DNA of 64,000 bases from Streptomyces drozdowiczii (lineage in GTDB: Bacteria > Actinomycetota > Actinomycetes > Streptomycetales > Streptomycetaceae), in NCBI RefSeq assembly GCF_026167665.1, contig NZ_CP098740.1, forward strand, positions 6,696,001 through 6,760,000. The letters run 5' to 3'. The translations under genes and the position numbers were made by a program. This document shows positions 53,708 to 62,589 of this stretch, piece by piece (positions within the stretch are counted from its first letter, which is position 1; each line of letters starts with the position of its first letter). Under the pieces are notes generated by a model that saw only the letters and a program-made list of their open reading frames with translations, was not told the DNA's origin and ran no database searches.

Positions 53708-54502
53708 ATGACCCACCGCAATCTCACCGAGACCACCTGGCGCGAGACGCGGGCGGCGGCGCCCGGGGCCATCGCCGTCCTGCCGATCGGCTCGCAGGAG
53801 CAGCACGCCGAGCACCTGCCGATGGGCACCGACACCATGCTCGCCGACGCCGTGGTCTCCCGGGCCCTGGCCCTGCTCGACGAGCGGGCCGCCGCCGGGG
53901 AGGCCGTGCCCTCCCTCGTACGCCTGCCGACCCTGCCGTACGGACACAGCCCGCACCACCTGTTCGCGGCGGCGCTCACGCTGTCCGCGCCGGTGCTCGG
54001 CATGGTGCTGGACGAACTCCTCGACTCGCTGGCCGCCTGCGGCTACCGCCGGGTCCTCGTCGTCAACGGCCACGGCGGCAACGACGAGATCATGCGGCTC
54101 GCGGTCAAGCGCTTCGCGCTGCGCGCCGACGTGACGGCCGCCGCGTGCTCGTACTGGACGCTCACCGACACCGGTGAGCCCGCCGACACGGCGGAACCGG
54201 ACGGTCTGGTGCCCGGCCACGCCGGCTGGTTCGAGACGTCGCTGATGCTGGCCGCGCGGCCGGAGCTGGTACGCCCCGAGCGGGCCGGGAACGCACCGGT
54301 CGACCCCCCGCCCCTCTTCGACAAGCCGCCCTACCCCGGACTGACCGTGGAGCGGCACGGCGAATGGGAGCGGGTGGGCGGCGCCACCGACGACGCGGCC
54401 GGTGCCGACGCCGAGCACGGCGAGCGGCTGCTCGACCGGCGCGCCCGCGGCCTGGCCCGCGCCGTACTCGCCTTCGACGCCGCGTCGCGCCCCCTCGCGT
54501 GA
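53708..54502 (+). CDS. Creatininase-family amidohydrolase
   Basis: 264 residues from ATG 53708, which has GGGGAG upstream; an earlier ATG at 53681 has none. VLPIGSQEQHAEHLPMGTDT (metal Glu/His/Asp), LPYGHSPHHLF, VVNGHGGNDEI and GHAGWFETSLML are the metal-binding blocks of the creatininase/MftE family. Opens cyclic or linear amides. First of three coupled catabolic genes with the enolase-type and RidA genes. Confidence 0.85.
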   Translation: MTHRNLTETTWRETRAAAPGAIAVLPIGSQEQHAEHLPMGTDTMLADAVVSRALALLDERAAAGEAVPSLVRLPTLPYGHSPHHLFAAALTLSAPVLGMVLDELLDSLAACGYRRVLVVNGHGGNDEIMRLAVKRFALRADVTAAACSYWTLTDTGEPADTAEPDGLVPGHAGWFETSLMLAARPELVRPERAGNAPVDPPPLFDKPPYPGLTVERHGEWERVGGATDDAAGADAEHGERLLDRRARGLARAVLAFDAASRPLA

Positions 54503-54531
54503 CCCCCACCACCCCACACAAGGAAGTGCAC

Positions 54532-55659
54532 ATGAAGATCACCGAGGTCGACGTCCACGTCGTCAACCTGCCCCTGGTCAACCCGTTCACCAGCTCCTTC
54601 GAGACGAAGACCGGGGAGACGCGCACCGTGGTGCGCATCCGGACCGACTCCGGCGTGGAGGGCTGGGGCGAGACGATGTGGGGCCGCCCGGTCGCCGCGA
54701 TCGTCCGCGACCTCGCCGAGGAGCTGATCGGCACCAGCCCGTTCGCCCTGGAGGCGTTCCACCGCCGCCACCACATGGTGCCTTTCTTCTACGGCTACCT
54801 GGGGTACGCGGCCCTCGCCGCGATCGACGTCGCCTGCTGGGACGCCATGGGCAAGATCACCGGGCAGTCGGTCACCGACCTGCTGGGCGGTCCGGTCCGC
54901 GACGAGGTGCCGCTGACCGCCCTGATCACCCGCGCCGACGCCCCCGGAACCGGCGCGAAGGACCTGCCGCGCGCGCTGGCCGAGCACACCGAGCGCGTGG
55001 TCGCCGAGGGCGGCTTCACGGCCGTGAAGCTCAAGGGCACCAAGGACGTCCAGGGCGATGTCGCCATCCTGAGGGCCGTGCGCGCCGCGCTGCCCGAGGT
55101 GAACCTGCGCGTCGACCCGAACGCCGCCTGGTCGGTGCCCGACTCGATCCGGGCCGGGATCGCGCTGGAGGAACTGGACCTGGAGTACCTGGAGGACCCC
55201 TGCGTCGGGATCGAGGGGATGAGCCAGGTCCGCCAGAAGGTACGCATCCCGCTGTGCACCAACATGTGCGTGGTCCGGTTCGAGGACTTCGCGCCCGCGA
55301 TGCGGCTGAACGCCGTCGACGTGATCCACGGCGACGTCTACAAGTGGGGCGGCATCTCCGCCACGAAGGCGCTGGCCGCGCACTGCGAGACGTTCGGCCT
55401 GGGCATGAACCTGCACAGCGGCGGCGAACTGGGCATCGCCACGGCGGCGCACCTCGCGGTCGTCGCTAGCACCCCGGTGCTGTCGCGCGCCATCGACTCC
55501 ATGTACTACCTGCACGCGGACGACATCATCGAGCCGCTCACGCTGACCGACGGCAGCCTGCGGGTCCCGGACGGACCGGGCCTCGGGGTCACCGTCGACG
55601 AGGACAAGCTCCGCCACTACGCCGGGGTCAACGCCGCGGAAGGAGACCTCACCAAATGA
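54532..55659 (+). CDS. Enolase-superfamily dehydratase/racemase (MLE-type)
   Basis: 375 residues. AVKLKG carries the KxK catalytic lysines, LRVDPNAAW, EYLEDPC and the late NAVDVIHGDVYKWGGI give metal ligands and the second catalytic base. FETKTGETRTVVRIRTDSG is the N-terminal capping domain. Such enzymes epimerise dipeptides or amino-acid derivatives or dehydrate sugar acids. Between a creatininase and RidA, downstream of a peptide importer, a dipeptide or N-acyl amino acid substrate is the better guess. Confidence 0.8.
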   Translation: MKITEVDVHVVNLPLVNPFTSSFETKTGETRTVVRIRTDSGVEGWGETMWGRPVAAIVRDLAEELIGTSPFALEAFHRRHHMVPFFYGYLGYAALAAIDVACWDAMGKITGQSVTDLLGGPVRDEVPLTALITRADAPGTGAKDLPRALAEHTERVVAEGGFTAVKLKGTKDVQGDVAILRAVRAALPEVNLRVDPNAAWSVPDSIRAGIALEELDLEYLEDPCVGIEGMSQVRQKVRIPLCTNMCVVRFEDFAPAMRLNAVDVIHGDVYKWGGISATKALAAHCETFGLGMNLHSGGELGIATAAHLAVVASTPVLSRAIDSMYYLHADDIIEPLTLTDGSLRVPDGPGLGVTVDEDKLRHYAGVNAAEGDLTK

Positions 55660-56059
55660 CCGCCGACAGCCCCCTCACCCCGCGCCGCGCCGTCACCACG
55701 GCCGGAGCCCCGGCCCCGATCGGCGGCTACAGCCAGGGCATCGCCGCCGGCCCGTACCTCTTCACCTCCGGCTTCGGCCCCAGGACCCGGCCACCGGCGA
55801 ACTGGCCGACACCATCGAGGAGCAGACCCGCCAGGTCCTGGCCAACGTGAGCGCCCTCCTCGCCGCCGACGGGCTCACACTCGACGACGTGGTCAAGGCG
55901 ACGGTCCACCTCCAGGACGTGCACCGCGACTTCGCCGGCTTCGACCGCGTGTACCGGGAGCACTTCAACGACCCGCGGCCGGTGCGCACCACCGTCGGCT
56001 CCCAGCTGATGGGCATCCTCGTGGAGATCGACGTGGTGGCGCTGCGCCGCGCTTCCTGA
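55656..56059 (+). CDS. RidA-family enamine/imine deaminase, frame broken
   Basis: Reads AVTTAGAPAPIGGYSQGIAA then LFTSGFG, and after a shift ALLAADGLTLDDVVKATVHL, DRVYREHFNDPRPVRTTVGS, IDVVALRRAS: a full ~134-residue RidA protein with the usual Arg in NDPRPVRTTV. One extra C in CCCC 55778-55781 joins GFGPQDPATGELAD. Removes reactive enamines from PLP or amidohydrolase chemistry. ATGA overlap with the enolase-type gene. Confidence 0.75.
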
Positions 56060-56169
56060 CCGGCGGTACGCACCCGGGCCGGCCCGTCCGACGACGAGCC
56101 GGCCCGGGCCCACACCGAGGGCCGCCCCCGCCCGGCCGAGGTCCGCGCCACGCCTCGTAGGATCGGCGC

Positions 56170-57174
56170 ATGGTGGCCTTTGTACCGTCGTTCGTCTGCT
56201 TCTTCCTGTTCTGTATCGGTGTGGTGCGAGACCGCCGCCGACTGAGCAACGCGGTCCTGCTGGGCCTGTCCACCGTCTTCGCGGTGATCGGGCTCCTCCT
56301 TCATGTGGCTTCCGAGCGGGCCCAGTTGGGCCGCGACCTGGTCGTCGTGCTGCTGACCCTCGCGGGCGTGGGTGTCGTCACGCTTGCGTGGTTCCTCATC
56401 GCCAACGGCATCACCATGGTCCGCAAGGAGGGCAGGAGCCCGGCGAACCTGCTGTCCCTGGGAGCCGGCATCGCCCTGGTCGCCCTTCTCGTGCTGCTGA
56501 TCACCTCGCTGGTGCTGCACACCCACACGCTTCTGGTGGTGGCGGCGACGGCGGTGGCGCTCGCCGGATACGTCGCCTTCCTGTTCCTCTGCTTCCTCGT
56601 CTACGGCGGTCTGTACGGGCGTCTGCGCATCCGGCGCCGGGCGGACTACGTGGTGGTACTCGGCTCGGGTCTGATCGGCGGCACCACCGTGCCCCCGCTG
56701 CTGGCCGGCCGTCTCGACCGGGCTCGGAAGGAGCACTCCAGGCTGTCCCGCAAGGGCCGGCGCCCGGTCCTGCTCGCCTCGGGAGGGCAGGGACCCGACG
56801 AGAAGCTGCCGGAGTCCCACGCGATGGCCGACTACCTGGTCACCCAGGGCTTCCCCGCCGACCTGATCGAACGCGAGGACCGCTCGACGACCACGGACGA
56901 GAACCTGACGTTCAGCAAAGCCCTGATGGAACAGGCGAATCCGGACTACCGGTGCGTGATCGTCACGAGCAACTACCACGTCTTCCGCGCAGCGATCACC
57001 GCCCGCCGCACCGGCGTGCGGGGCCAGGTGATCGGCGCCCCGACGGCCGCGTACTTCTGGCCGAGCGCCATGATCCGCGAGTTCGTGGCCCTGTTGGTCG
57101 CCTACCGCCGCACCAACGCCGTCCTCTTCCTGCTCGTCCTGCTGAGCGGCGTCTTCATCTGGTGGCTGGGGTGA
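56170..57174 (+). CDS. YdcF/SanA-like (DUF218) membrane protein
   Basis: 334 residues. Four or five N-terminal helices (FVPSFVCFFLFCIGVV, NAVLLGLSTVFAVIGLLLHV, LVVVAATAVALAGYVAFLF) then the DUF218 domain: DYVVVLGSGLIGG, GRRPVLLASGGQGPDE, STTTDENLTFS, VIVTSNYHVFRA. Ends in another helix. Implicated in envelope or nucleotide-sugar processes; function undefined. GTGA overlap with the next gene. Confidence 0.8.
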   Translation: MVAFVPSFVCFFLFCIGVVRDRRRLSNAVLLGLSTVFAVIGLLLHVASERAQLGRDLVVVLLTLAGVGVVTLAWFLIANGITMVRKEGRSPANLLSLGAGIALVALLVLLITSLVLHTHTLLVVAATAVALAGYVAFLFLCFLVYGGLYGRLRIRRRADYVVVLGSGLIGGTTVPPLLAGRLDRARKEHSRLSRKGRRPVLLASGGQGPDEKLPESHAMADYLVTQGFPADLIEREDRSTTTDENLTFSKALMEQANPDYRCVIVTSNYHVFRAAITARRTGVRGQVIGAPTAAYFWPSAMIREFVALLVAYRRTNAVLFLLVLLSGVFIWWLG

Positions 57175-58012
57175 CCGGAAGAGGCGCGCGGTGGCTTGCG
57201 GGCGCGCTGGTCATGGCCTGTCTGCTGTTCGTCGGCCCCAGCGCGTCGAACAGCGCCTACACGGCCAAGCCGCTGCCGGCCGATGCCCCTGAGAAGGTCG
57301 TCCCGAACCGTGTCATGACCTGGAACATCTGCAACCCCTGCAGGGGCGGCGGGCAGAACGGCGGCAGAGCGGCGGAGATCGCCACGTACGCGCCGCAGGT
57401 CATCGGCCTGCAAGAGGCGTGCGTGGGTGACGTCGAGAGGATCCGGGACTATCTGCGGTACCGGTACGGGCTGGCCTACCACGTCGAGTACGGGTCCGTC
57501 CTGCCGAGTTGGAGCCGATGCGGGGGAGTGCCATGGAGCCCGGGGGCTTCGGCCAGGCGATCCTCTCCGCCGCCCCGATGACGGACCGTGTGAACGTGGA
57601 GTACCCCGAAGGCGGTTCCGAGGACCGCGGTTACCTGGCCGTCACGACCCTCGTGGACGGCCTCCCCGTCCGGGTCTTCAACACGCACTTGGCCGAGCGG
57701 CGGCAGGAACCCGTCCGCGTGAAGCAGACCCGCGTGCTGGCGAGGGCGGTCGCCGAGTACGACCGCACGATCGTTCTCGGCGACTTCAACGCGGTGCCGG
57801 AAGCCCCCGAACTCACCGTCATGTGGGCCATGGCCCGGGACGCGGACCCCGCGTGCGGCCCCTCCGGGACGGGCATGTGCGAGCCGACCACCGATTGGCG
57901 CAGCAAGTTCGACTACATCTTCCTCCGTGGCTTCGATGCGCCGGAGCAACGGGTGCACCTGACGCCGTGGTCGGACCACGATCTGGTGCAGGCCGATCTG
58001 AGTCGGACGTAA
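57171..58012 (+). CDS. Secreted endonuclease/exonuclease/phosphatase-family protein, frame broken
   Basis: Starts with a signal-like helix (ARWLAGALVMACLLFVGPSA), then VMTWNICNPC, VIGLQEACVGD (metal Glu), and after a shift VRVFNTHLAERRQ, RTIVLGDFNAVPEAPE and the late SDHDLVQADL: the EEP fold catalytic Glu, His, Asp, Asn and His. The break is near GGGGG 57542-57546; one more G joins PWSPG to GFGQAILSAAPM. Likely intact. Substrate may be DNA, RNA or a phospholipid; not resolvable. Confidence 0.7.
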
Positions 58013-58047
58013 CGAGGTATGCCGCTCGGCCCTCCGCCGGACAGCCC

Positions 58048-59289
58048 TTAGGCCGCCCGTCGCCCCGTCCGCAGCTCCCGGCCGTTGGCCAGGGCCTCCG
58101 GGTCCAGCGACAGGGCTACGGCGGCCGTCGCGCCGACATCCGCGAGGCTTTCCGCGTCGGGCAGCAGCTCGACGCCGTCCTCGCCGGGCCGGTGGATGAG
58201 CACGGGGACGTACTCGCGGGTGTGGAAGGCGTGCCCGGCCGTCGGGTCGTTGCCGTGGTCGCCGGTCACGATGAGGCGGTCGCCCGGCGCGTCGAGCAGG
58301 GCGACGAGCGCGGCGAGGCCCGCGTCGGCCTGTTCCAGGAGGCGTCCGTAGCGCTCGGTGTCCTGCTGGTGCCCGGCCAGGTCCGTCTCCTGGATGTTGG
58401 CGACCACCAGGCCGTCGCCGCGGGCGCGTACCGCTTCGAGGGTGTGCGTGAGGACGTCGGCGGTGTCCACGGCCGGAAACCGGTTCGCGGTCTCGCAGGC
58501 CAGGATGTCGGCGGCCTTCCCCACCAGGGTGACCGGGATGCCCGCGCGGGCGGCCAGGTCGGGAAGCTGGCGGGTGTGGTCGATCCGGGCGCCCAGGTGC
58601 TGCACTTCGAGGCCGCCGTTGCGGTAGAAGCCGGTGGCCGGGGTGTCGAGGCCGACCGTGCCCTCCTCGCCGGCCCGGACGAACCGCTCCAGCGGTCCGT
58701 CCGCGTGCCCGCCCACCGCGATGACCCGCGCCACGGGCGCGACGGCGCGCACCGTGCGGGCCACGGCGAGGATGCCGCCCGGCCCGTCGAACGGCAGGTC
58801 CTCCAGCCGCCCGGAGGCGTTCCAGTTGATGCCTGGGTCGGCCTCCAGGTTGTCGTGGACCAGCACCGAGCCGTCCACGACGAGGAGCGGCCTGCCGTCC
58901 AGCCGGCCGACCCGGTGACCGGCCGCTTCGAGCGCGGCGGTCACCTCCTCGATGTGGTCGCCGAGCCGCGCCACGGTCACCCGGCTGAAGTCCGCCCCCA
59001 TCATGGTCTGGTGGCCGGCGAAGGTGTCGGCGCCCGGATAGCCGAGCGCCGCCCGGCCCGCGGCGACGGGCAGATGGGTGCGCCGGGCGAGATCGGGGTG
59101 CGGGTGGACCAGCCCGAGGCCGAGCGAACCCAGCACGGGCAGCCGCAGCGGGCGGCCGAACGCCTCCCGGCAGTGGTCCAGCACATGCCCGCAGGTGTCG
59201 GCGGTCAGATCGCCGGGGCGCGTGGTGCCCGCGTCGGGCATGGCGCCGATGCCGAATCCGTCGATCACGACGATGACGGTCTTGGCCAT
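58048..59289 (-). CDS. yhfW: YhfW-like phosphopentomutase-family enzyme
   Basis: 413 residues of the DeoB/alkaline-phosphatase superfamily. VIVVIDGFGIGAMPDAG is the metal-binding start; TFAGHQTMMGADF carries the phospho-Thr/metal region (the family's TxxGHWEMMG); VANIQETDLAGHQQD and IVTGDHGNDPTAGHAFHTRE close the two-metal site. GHQTMMG in place of GHWEMMG marks the YhfW subfamily. Last gene of the yhf operon here. Isomerises a phosphorylated sugar, identity unknown. Confidence 0.8.
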   Translation of the reverse strand: MAKTVIVVIDGFGIGAMPDAGTTRPGDLTADTCGHVLDHCREAFGRPLRLPVLGSLGLGLVHPHPDLARRTHLPVAAGRAALGYPGADTFAGHQTMMGADFSRVTVARLGDHIEEVTAALEAAGHRVGRLDGRPLLVVDGSVLVHDNLEADPGINWNASGRLEDLPFDGPGGILAVARTVRAVAPVARVIAVGGHADGPLERFVRAGEEGTVGLDTPATGFYRNGGLEVQHLGARIDHTRQLPDLAARAGIPVTLVGKAADILACETANRFPAVDTADVLTHTLEAVRARGDGLVVANIQETDLAGHQQDTERYGRLLEQADAGLAALVALLDAPGDRLIVTGDHGNDPTAGHAFHTREYVPVLIHRPGEDGVELLPDAESLADVGATAAVALSLDPEALANGRELRTGRRAA

Positions 59290-59300
59290 GGGGTGCCTCC

Positions 59301-60467
59301 TCAGCTCAGGGACCGGCCCTGGGCGTCGTACAGACCGTTGAGACGGGGTGCACCGGACGACAGTCCGGAGACGACGGCGACGGTCGAGCGGGTGACGAAG
59401 ATCTGGGTGCGGAAGGCGAGCAGCGCGGTGTCGCCGACGCGGACGTCCTGTCCGGGCGCGGGCGCGTCGAGCAGCCGGTAGTAGTCGATGTTCTCGGCGG
59501 GTGCGTCCAGCACGTCCAGCCGTGCCCCGGTGCGCGGCAGCAGGGCGCTCCTGATGTGGGAGCGGGCGTAGAACCCGCCGCCGAAGAGCGCGGGGCGGCC
59601 GTCGTCCAGGGTGTGGGCGACCTCGGTGACGTACACGTAGGCGGGGGTCTCGGGCTGTGCCGGGTCGAGCGCGTGCAGCGGGGTCGTGCCGGTCAGGGCG
59701 TGGCCCGGCTCGCCGTGGGTGGCTCCGAGTTCGGCGAGCAGCGGCAGGGAGGCCATCGACGTGGCGCTGGGGGCGCTCAGCAGGAGGTTCGTGTGGCCGC
59801 GGGCGGCCAGCGCCTCGCGGGCCTTCAGGGCGAGGGCGAAGTTGGGTGTGGCGGACGGGGCACCCGTCGCCGGGTCGCACAGCACGCACGGAAAGGCGGT
59901 GACCCCCGCGATCCGGATGCCGGGAAGCCGCTCGGCGGCCTCCGCGAAGGCGTCCAGCCGACTGAGCGGGACGCCGCCCTCCTGGCCGGGGTAGATGCTT
60001 CCCTCGGCGCCTTCGAGACGGATCAGGACGTCCTGCACGAACCCCAGCCGCCGCGCGGTGTCGGAGACCGCGCGGGCGTTGTCCAGGTCGTAGACGGTGA
60101 CGGTCTCGGGACGCCACGCCAGCATCTCGGGCAGGGCGCGGCGCGGGATCTGGACCAGATGGCCGAGATTGCCGGCCCGGGCGCCGGAGGCGTGCAGGGT
60201 GCGCGCCTCCGGCGGGTCGATGGCGGCGTACCGGGGGATGTGCCGGGCGACGGCCCGGATCAGTTCCGGATTGCGGCCGAACTGCTTGACGACGAACCAG
60301 AGGGAGACGCCCAGCCGTTCGGCCTCGGCGGCCAGCAGAGCGGCGTTGGCCTCGACGGCGTCCAGGTCCATCACATAGGTGTCCGGCGGGATCGCGCCCT
60401 GGTCGTGGAGTGCGGCCGCGGCGTCGACGAGCCCGGGATTACGGGTCAGTACGGTGTCGAGAAACAC
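59301..60467 (-). CDS. yhfX: YhfX-like PLP-dependent alanine-racemase-fold enzyme
   Basis: 388 residues from GTG 60467, 2 bp after the YhfS stop. TYVMDLDAVEANAALLAAEA then LWFVVKQFGRNPELIRAV holds the PLP Lys (VVKQFGRN). HLVQIPRRALPEM, SAPSATSMASLPLLAELGAT and THGEPGHALTG match the YhfX group, which lacks the C-terminal racemase Tyr of true Alr. Fold is clear, reaction unknown. Confidence 0.8.
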   Translation of the reverse strand: MFLDTVLTRNPGLVDAAAALHDQGAIPPDTYVMDLDAVEANAALLAAEAERLGVSLWFVVKQFGRNPELIRAVARHIPRYAAIDPPEARTLHASGARAGNLGHLVQIPRRALPEMLAWRPETVTVYDLDNARAVSDTARRLGFVQDVLIRLEGAEGSIYPGQEGGVPLSRLDAFAEAAERLPGIRIAGVTAFPCVLCDPATGAPSATPNFALALKAREALAARGHTNLLLSAPSATSMASLPLLAELGATHGEPGHALTGTTPLHALDPAQPETPAYVYVTEVAHTLDDGRPALFGGGFYARSHIRSALLPRTGARLDVLDAPAENIDYYRLLDAPAPGQDVRVGDTALLAFRTQIFVTRSTVAVVSGLSSGAPRLNGLYDAQGRSLS

Positions 60468-60469
60468 GG

Positions 60470-61585
60470 TCAGCGGCCCTTCGGGTCGTTCAGCGCGGCC
60501 AGCGAGCGGCGCAGGATCTCGATGACGAGGTCCGCGCCCGCCCGCATCGGGTTGATGCGCACGGTCCAGTCGGCCAGTTCCGGGGAGTCGTCCAGGGCGG
60601 AGCTGGACATCCGGTAGAAGAGCGGCGTGATCTCGTAACGGGAGTTGGAACCGACGGGGTACGGGGCCGCGCCGAAGCGGGCGGCGACGGCGGGCAGCTC
60701 CCTGGCGACGGGCCGGTCGAGCCGGACGAGCAGGCACCGGTCCTGCGCGTTGGCGAGCCGGACCTCGGCGACCCCGGGCACCTCGCCCGCGGCCAGCCGC
60801 TCGGCGACCTCGGCGCCCACCTGGGACTGCACGGACCACATGAGCGGTACGTGGGTGAGCGCGCGCAGTGCGTCGAGCGCCTGGTGCCCCTGGACCTGGC
60901 CGCCGCCGGAGTAGTTGTCGCGGCGGATGTGCTCGATCAGGTCACCGGCGCCGACGACGATGCCGACGCCCTCCGGGCCGTGCAGCTTGAACAGCGAGAA
61001 GCAGGAGGCGTCGGCGCCCAGCTCCACCCCGGCGGCCGGGGTGCGCATCACGGCGTAGTTGTCGTCGACGACGGTGCGGACGCCGGCCGCCCGGCAGGCG
61101 GCGAGGACCGCGCCCGGGTCGTACGAGTCGGCGAGCCGCTGCCTGGTGTGCTGGACGTACGCCCAGCGGAACCGCCCGGACTCCAGCGCCTCGCGCAGCT
61201 CGTCGGGGTCGTTGAAGTCGGCCTCGACGGTCCGGACCCCGAGGCCGCGCAGCGTGACCTCGGTGGTGCGGTAGACGGGCGCCCGGTGGATGAGGAGCGG
61301 GTCGCCCGGCCGGACGGCGGCGGTGAGGGCGGCCCGGATCGCGCCGGTGCCCGCGCCCTGGACGAAGGCGGCGCCCTCGGCACCGAAGTAGTCGGCGAGG
61401 ACGGACTCGACGCGGGCGGTGGTGGCGGGGCGCCCGAGGCCGGGCACGACCCCGGCGTCGGAGGCGAACAGCTGCGGGCCCTCGAAGTGGCGGGCGGTGG
61501 CCTCGATGAGCCGGAACTGCCGGGCGACGGCGTCGGCCGGGGCCACGGTCGCCAGCGGGAACGTCTGGGGGAGTACGGGGTGCAT
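60470..61585 (-). CDS. yhfS: YhfS-like PLP-dependent aminotransferase-fold enzyme
   Basis: 371 residues, fold-type I. VQGAGTGAIRAALTAAVRPG (phosphate-binding region), VRTVVDDNYAVMRTP (Asp for the PLP pyridine N) and CFSLFKLHGPEGVGIVVG with the Schiff-base Lys. Similar to cystathionine-lyase and selenocysteine-synthase type enzymes. Starts 2 bp after the phosphotriesterase stop. Confidence 0.8.
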   Translation of the reverse strand: MHPVLPQTFPLATVAPADAVARQFRLIEATARHFEGPQLFASDAGVVPGLGRPATTARVESVLADYFGAEGAAFVQGAGTGAIRAALTAAVRPGDPLLIHRAPVYRTTEVTLRGLGVRTVEADFNDPDELREALESGRFRWAYVQHTRQRLADSYDPGAVLAACRAAGVRTVVDDNYAVMRTPAAGVELGADASCFSLFKLHGPEGVGIVVGAGDLIEHIRRDNYSGGGQVQGHQALDALRALTHVPLMWSVQSQVGAEVAERLAAGEVPGVAEVRLANAQDRCLLVRLDRPVARELPAVAARFGAAPYPVGSNSRYEITPLFYRMSSSALDDSPELADWTVRINPMRAGADLVIEILRRSLAALNDPKGR

Positions 61586-61587
61586 GG

Positions 61588-62541
61588 TCAGCTCTCTTCC
61601 ACGTCCGCGCCGCTGAGGAAGCGCAGCGGATTGCGGCGGGTCAACAGGTCGGTCAGGTCGTCGCCCACGCCCGCCGCACGGAGCTTGGGCAGGAAGCTCC
61701 CGAAGAGGTGGCCGTAGCCCTGGCCCCCCTCGGAGGCGAGGTAGCCGTGGCGGGAGATGTCGCAGCTGAGCAGGGCCCGGTCGGCGTGCCCTGCCTCCAG
61801 GAGCGCGAGCAGGAGCCTCAGCCGGGTTTCGTCGCTCTGGTAGCCGTCCTTGCCGACGGTGTCGAAGGCGACGTACGCGCCGCTCGCGGCCAGCTCCCGG
61901 TGCACCGCCGGGTCGTCCAGCAGGTCCTGGTGGCCGACCGAGATCCGGTGCGGCGGCAGCCCCTCGCCGGTGAGCAGTTCCAGCTGGGCGAGGCCGCCGC
62001 GGCCGAGCTGGGCGTGGGTGGCGACGGAGAGCCCGGTGGCGAGGGCGGCCCGCGCCGAGGCGCGGAGCACCTTGCTCTCGGGCGGCGTCGGGACGTCCCC
62101 GTGGCTGCCGATCTCGCCGAGGACACCGGGGCGGATGCCGGTGGTGTCGATGCCGTCCTCGATCTCGCGGACGAGGGTGGCGGTCAGGTCCCCGACGCTG
62201 CCGCTGTCGATCTCGGGGGTGTGGAACGGCTCGTAGTACCAGCCGGTCGCGGCGACGACGGCGACCTGGGCGTCCCGGGAGATCCGGGCCAGGGCGCGTA
62301 TGTCCCGGCCCATGCCGCGGCAGGTCAGCTCGACGACCAGGGCGAGCCCGTACTCCTCGCGGAGTGCGGCCAGTTCGGCGGTGACGGCGGCGGTGTGCCG
62401 GCCGGCGGCGAGCACGGCGCCGCCGTCACCCCGGTGGTCGAGGTCGAGGACGAGGTGTTCATGGGCCAGGGCGGGGCCGCGTACCGCGTCGGGGGCGATG
62501 TCTCCGAGGACGGTACGCAGCACGGGGGCGGGGCTGTTCAT
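61588..62541 (-). CDS. php: Phosphotriesterase-homology protein (Php/YhfV)
   Basis: 317 residues of the amidohydrolase superfamily. GPALAHEHLVLDLD supplies the HxH metal ligands, VLGEIGSHG the bridging Glu (in place of the carbamylated Lys of true phosphotriesterases), ATHAQLG and ISVGHQDLLD two His, LLSCDISRHG the Asp. In E. coli the Php protein belongs to the yhf operon; its substrate is not established. Between YhfT and YhfS. Confidence 0.85.
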   Translation of the reverse strand: MNSPAPVLRTVLGDIAPDAVRGPALAHEHLVLDLDHRGDGGAVLAAGRHTAAVTAELAALREEYGLALVVELTCRGMGRDIRALARISRDAQVAVVAATGWYYEPFHTPEIDSGSVGDLTATLVREIEDGIDTTGIRPGVLGEIGSHGDVPTPPESKVLRASARAALATGLSVATHAQLGRGGLAQLELLTGEGLPPHRISVGHQDLLDDPAVHRELAASGAYVAFDTVGKDGYQSDETRLRLLLALLEAGHADRALLSCDISRHGYLASEGGQGYGHLFGSFLPKLRAAGVGDDLTDLLTRRNPLRFLSGADVEES

Positions 62542-62589
62542 CGTGGGGGGTCCTTCTGGGGTCGGCCTGCGTGATCCGGGGGAGTGGGG

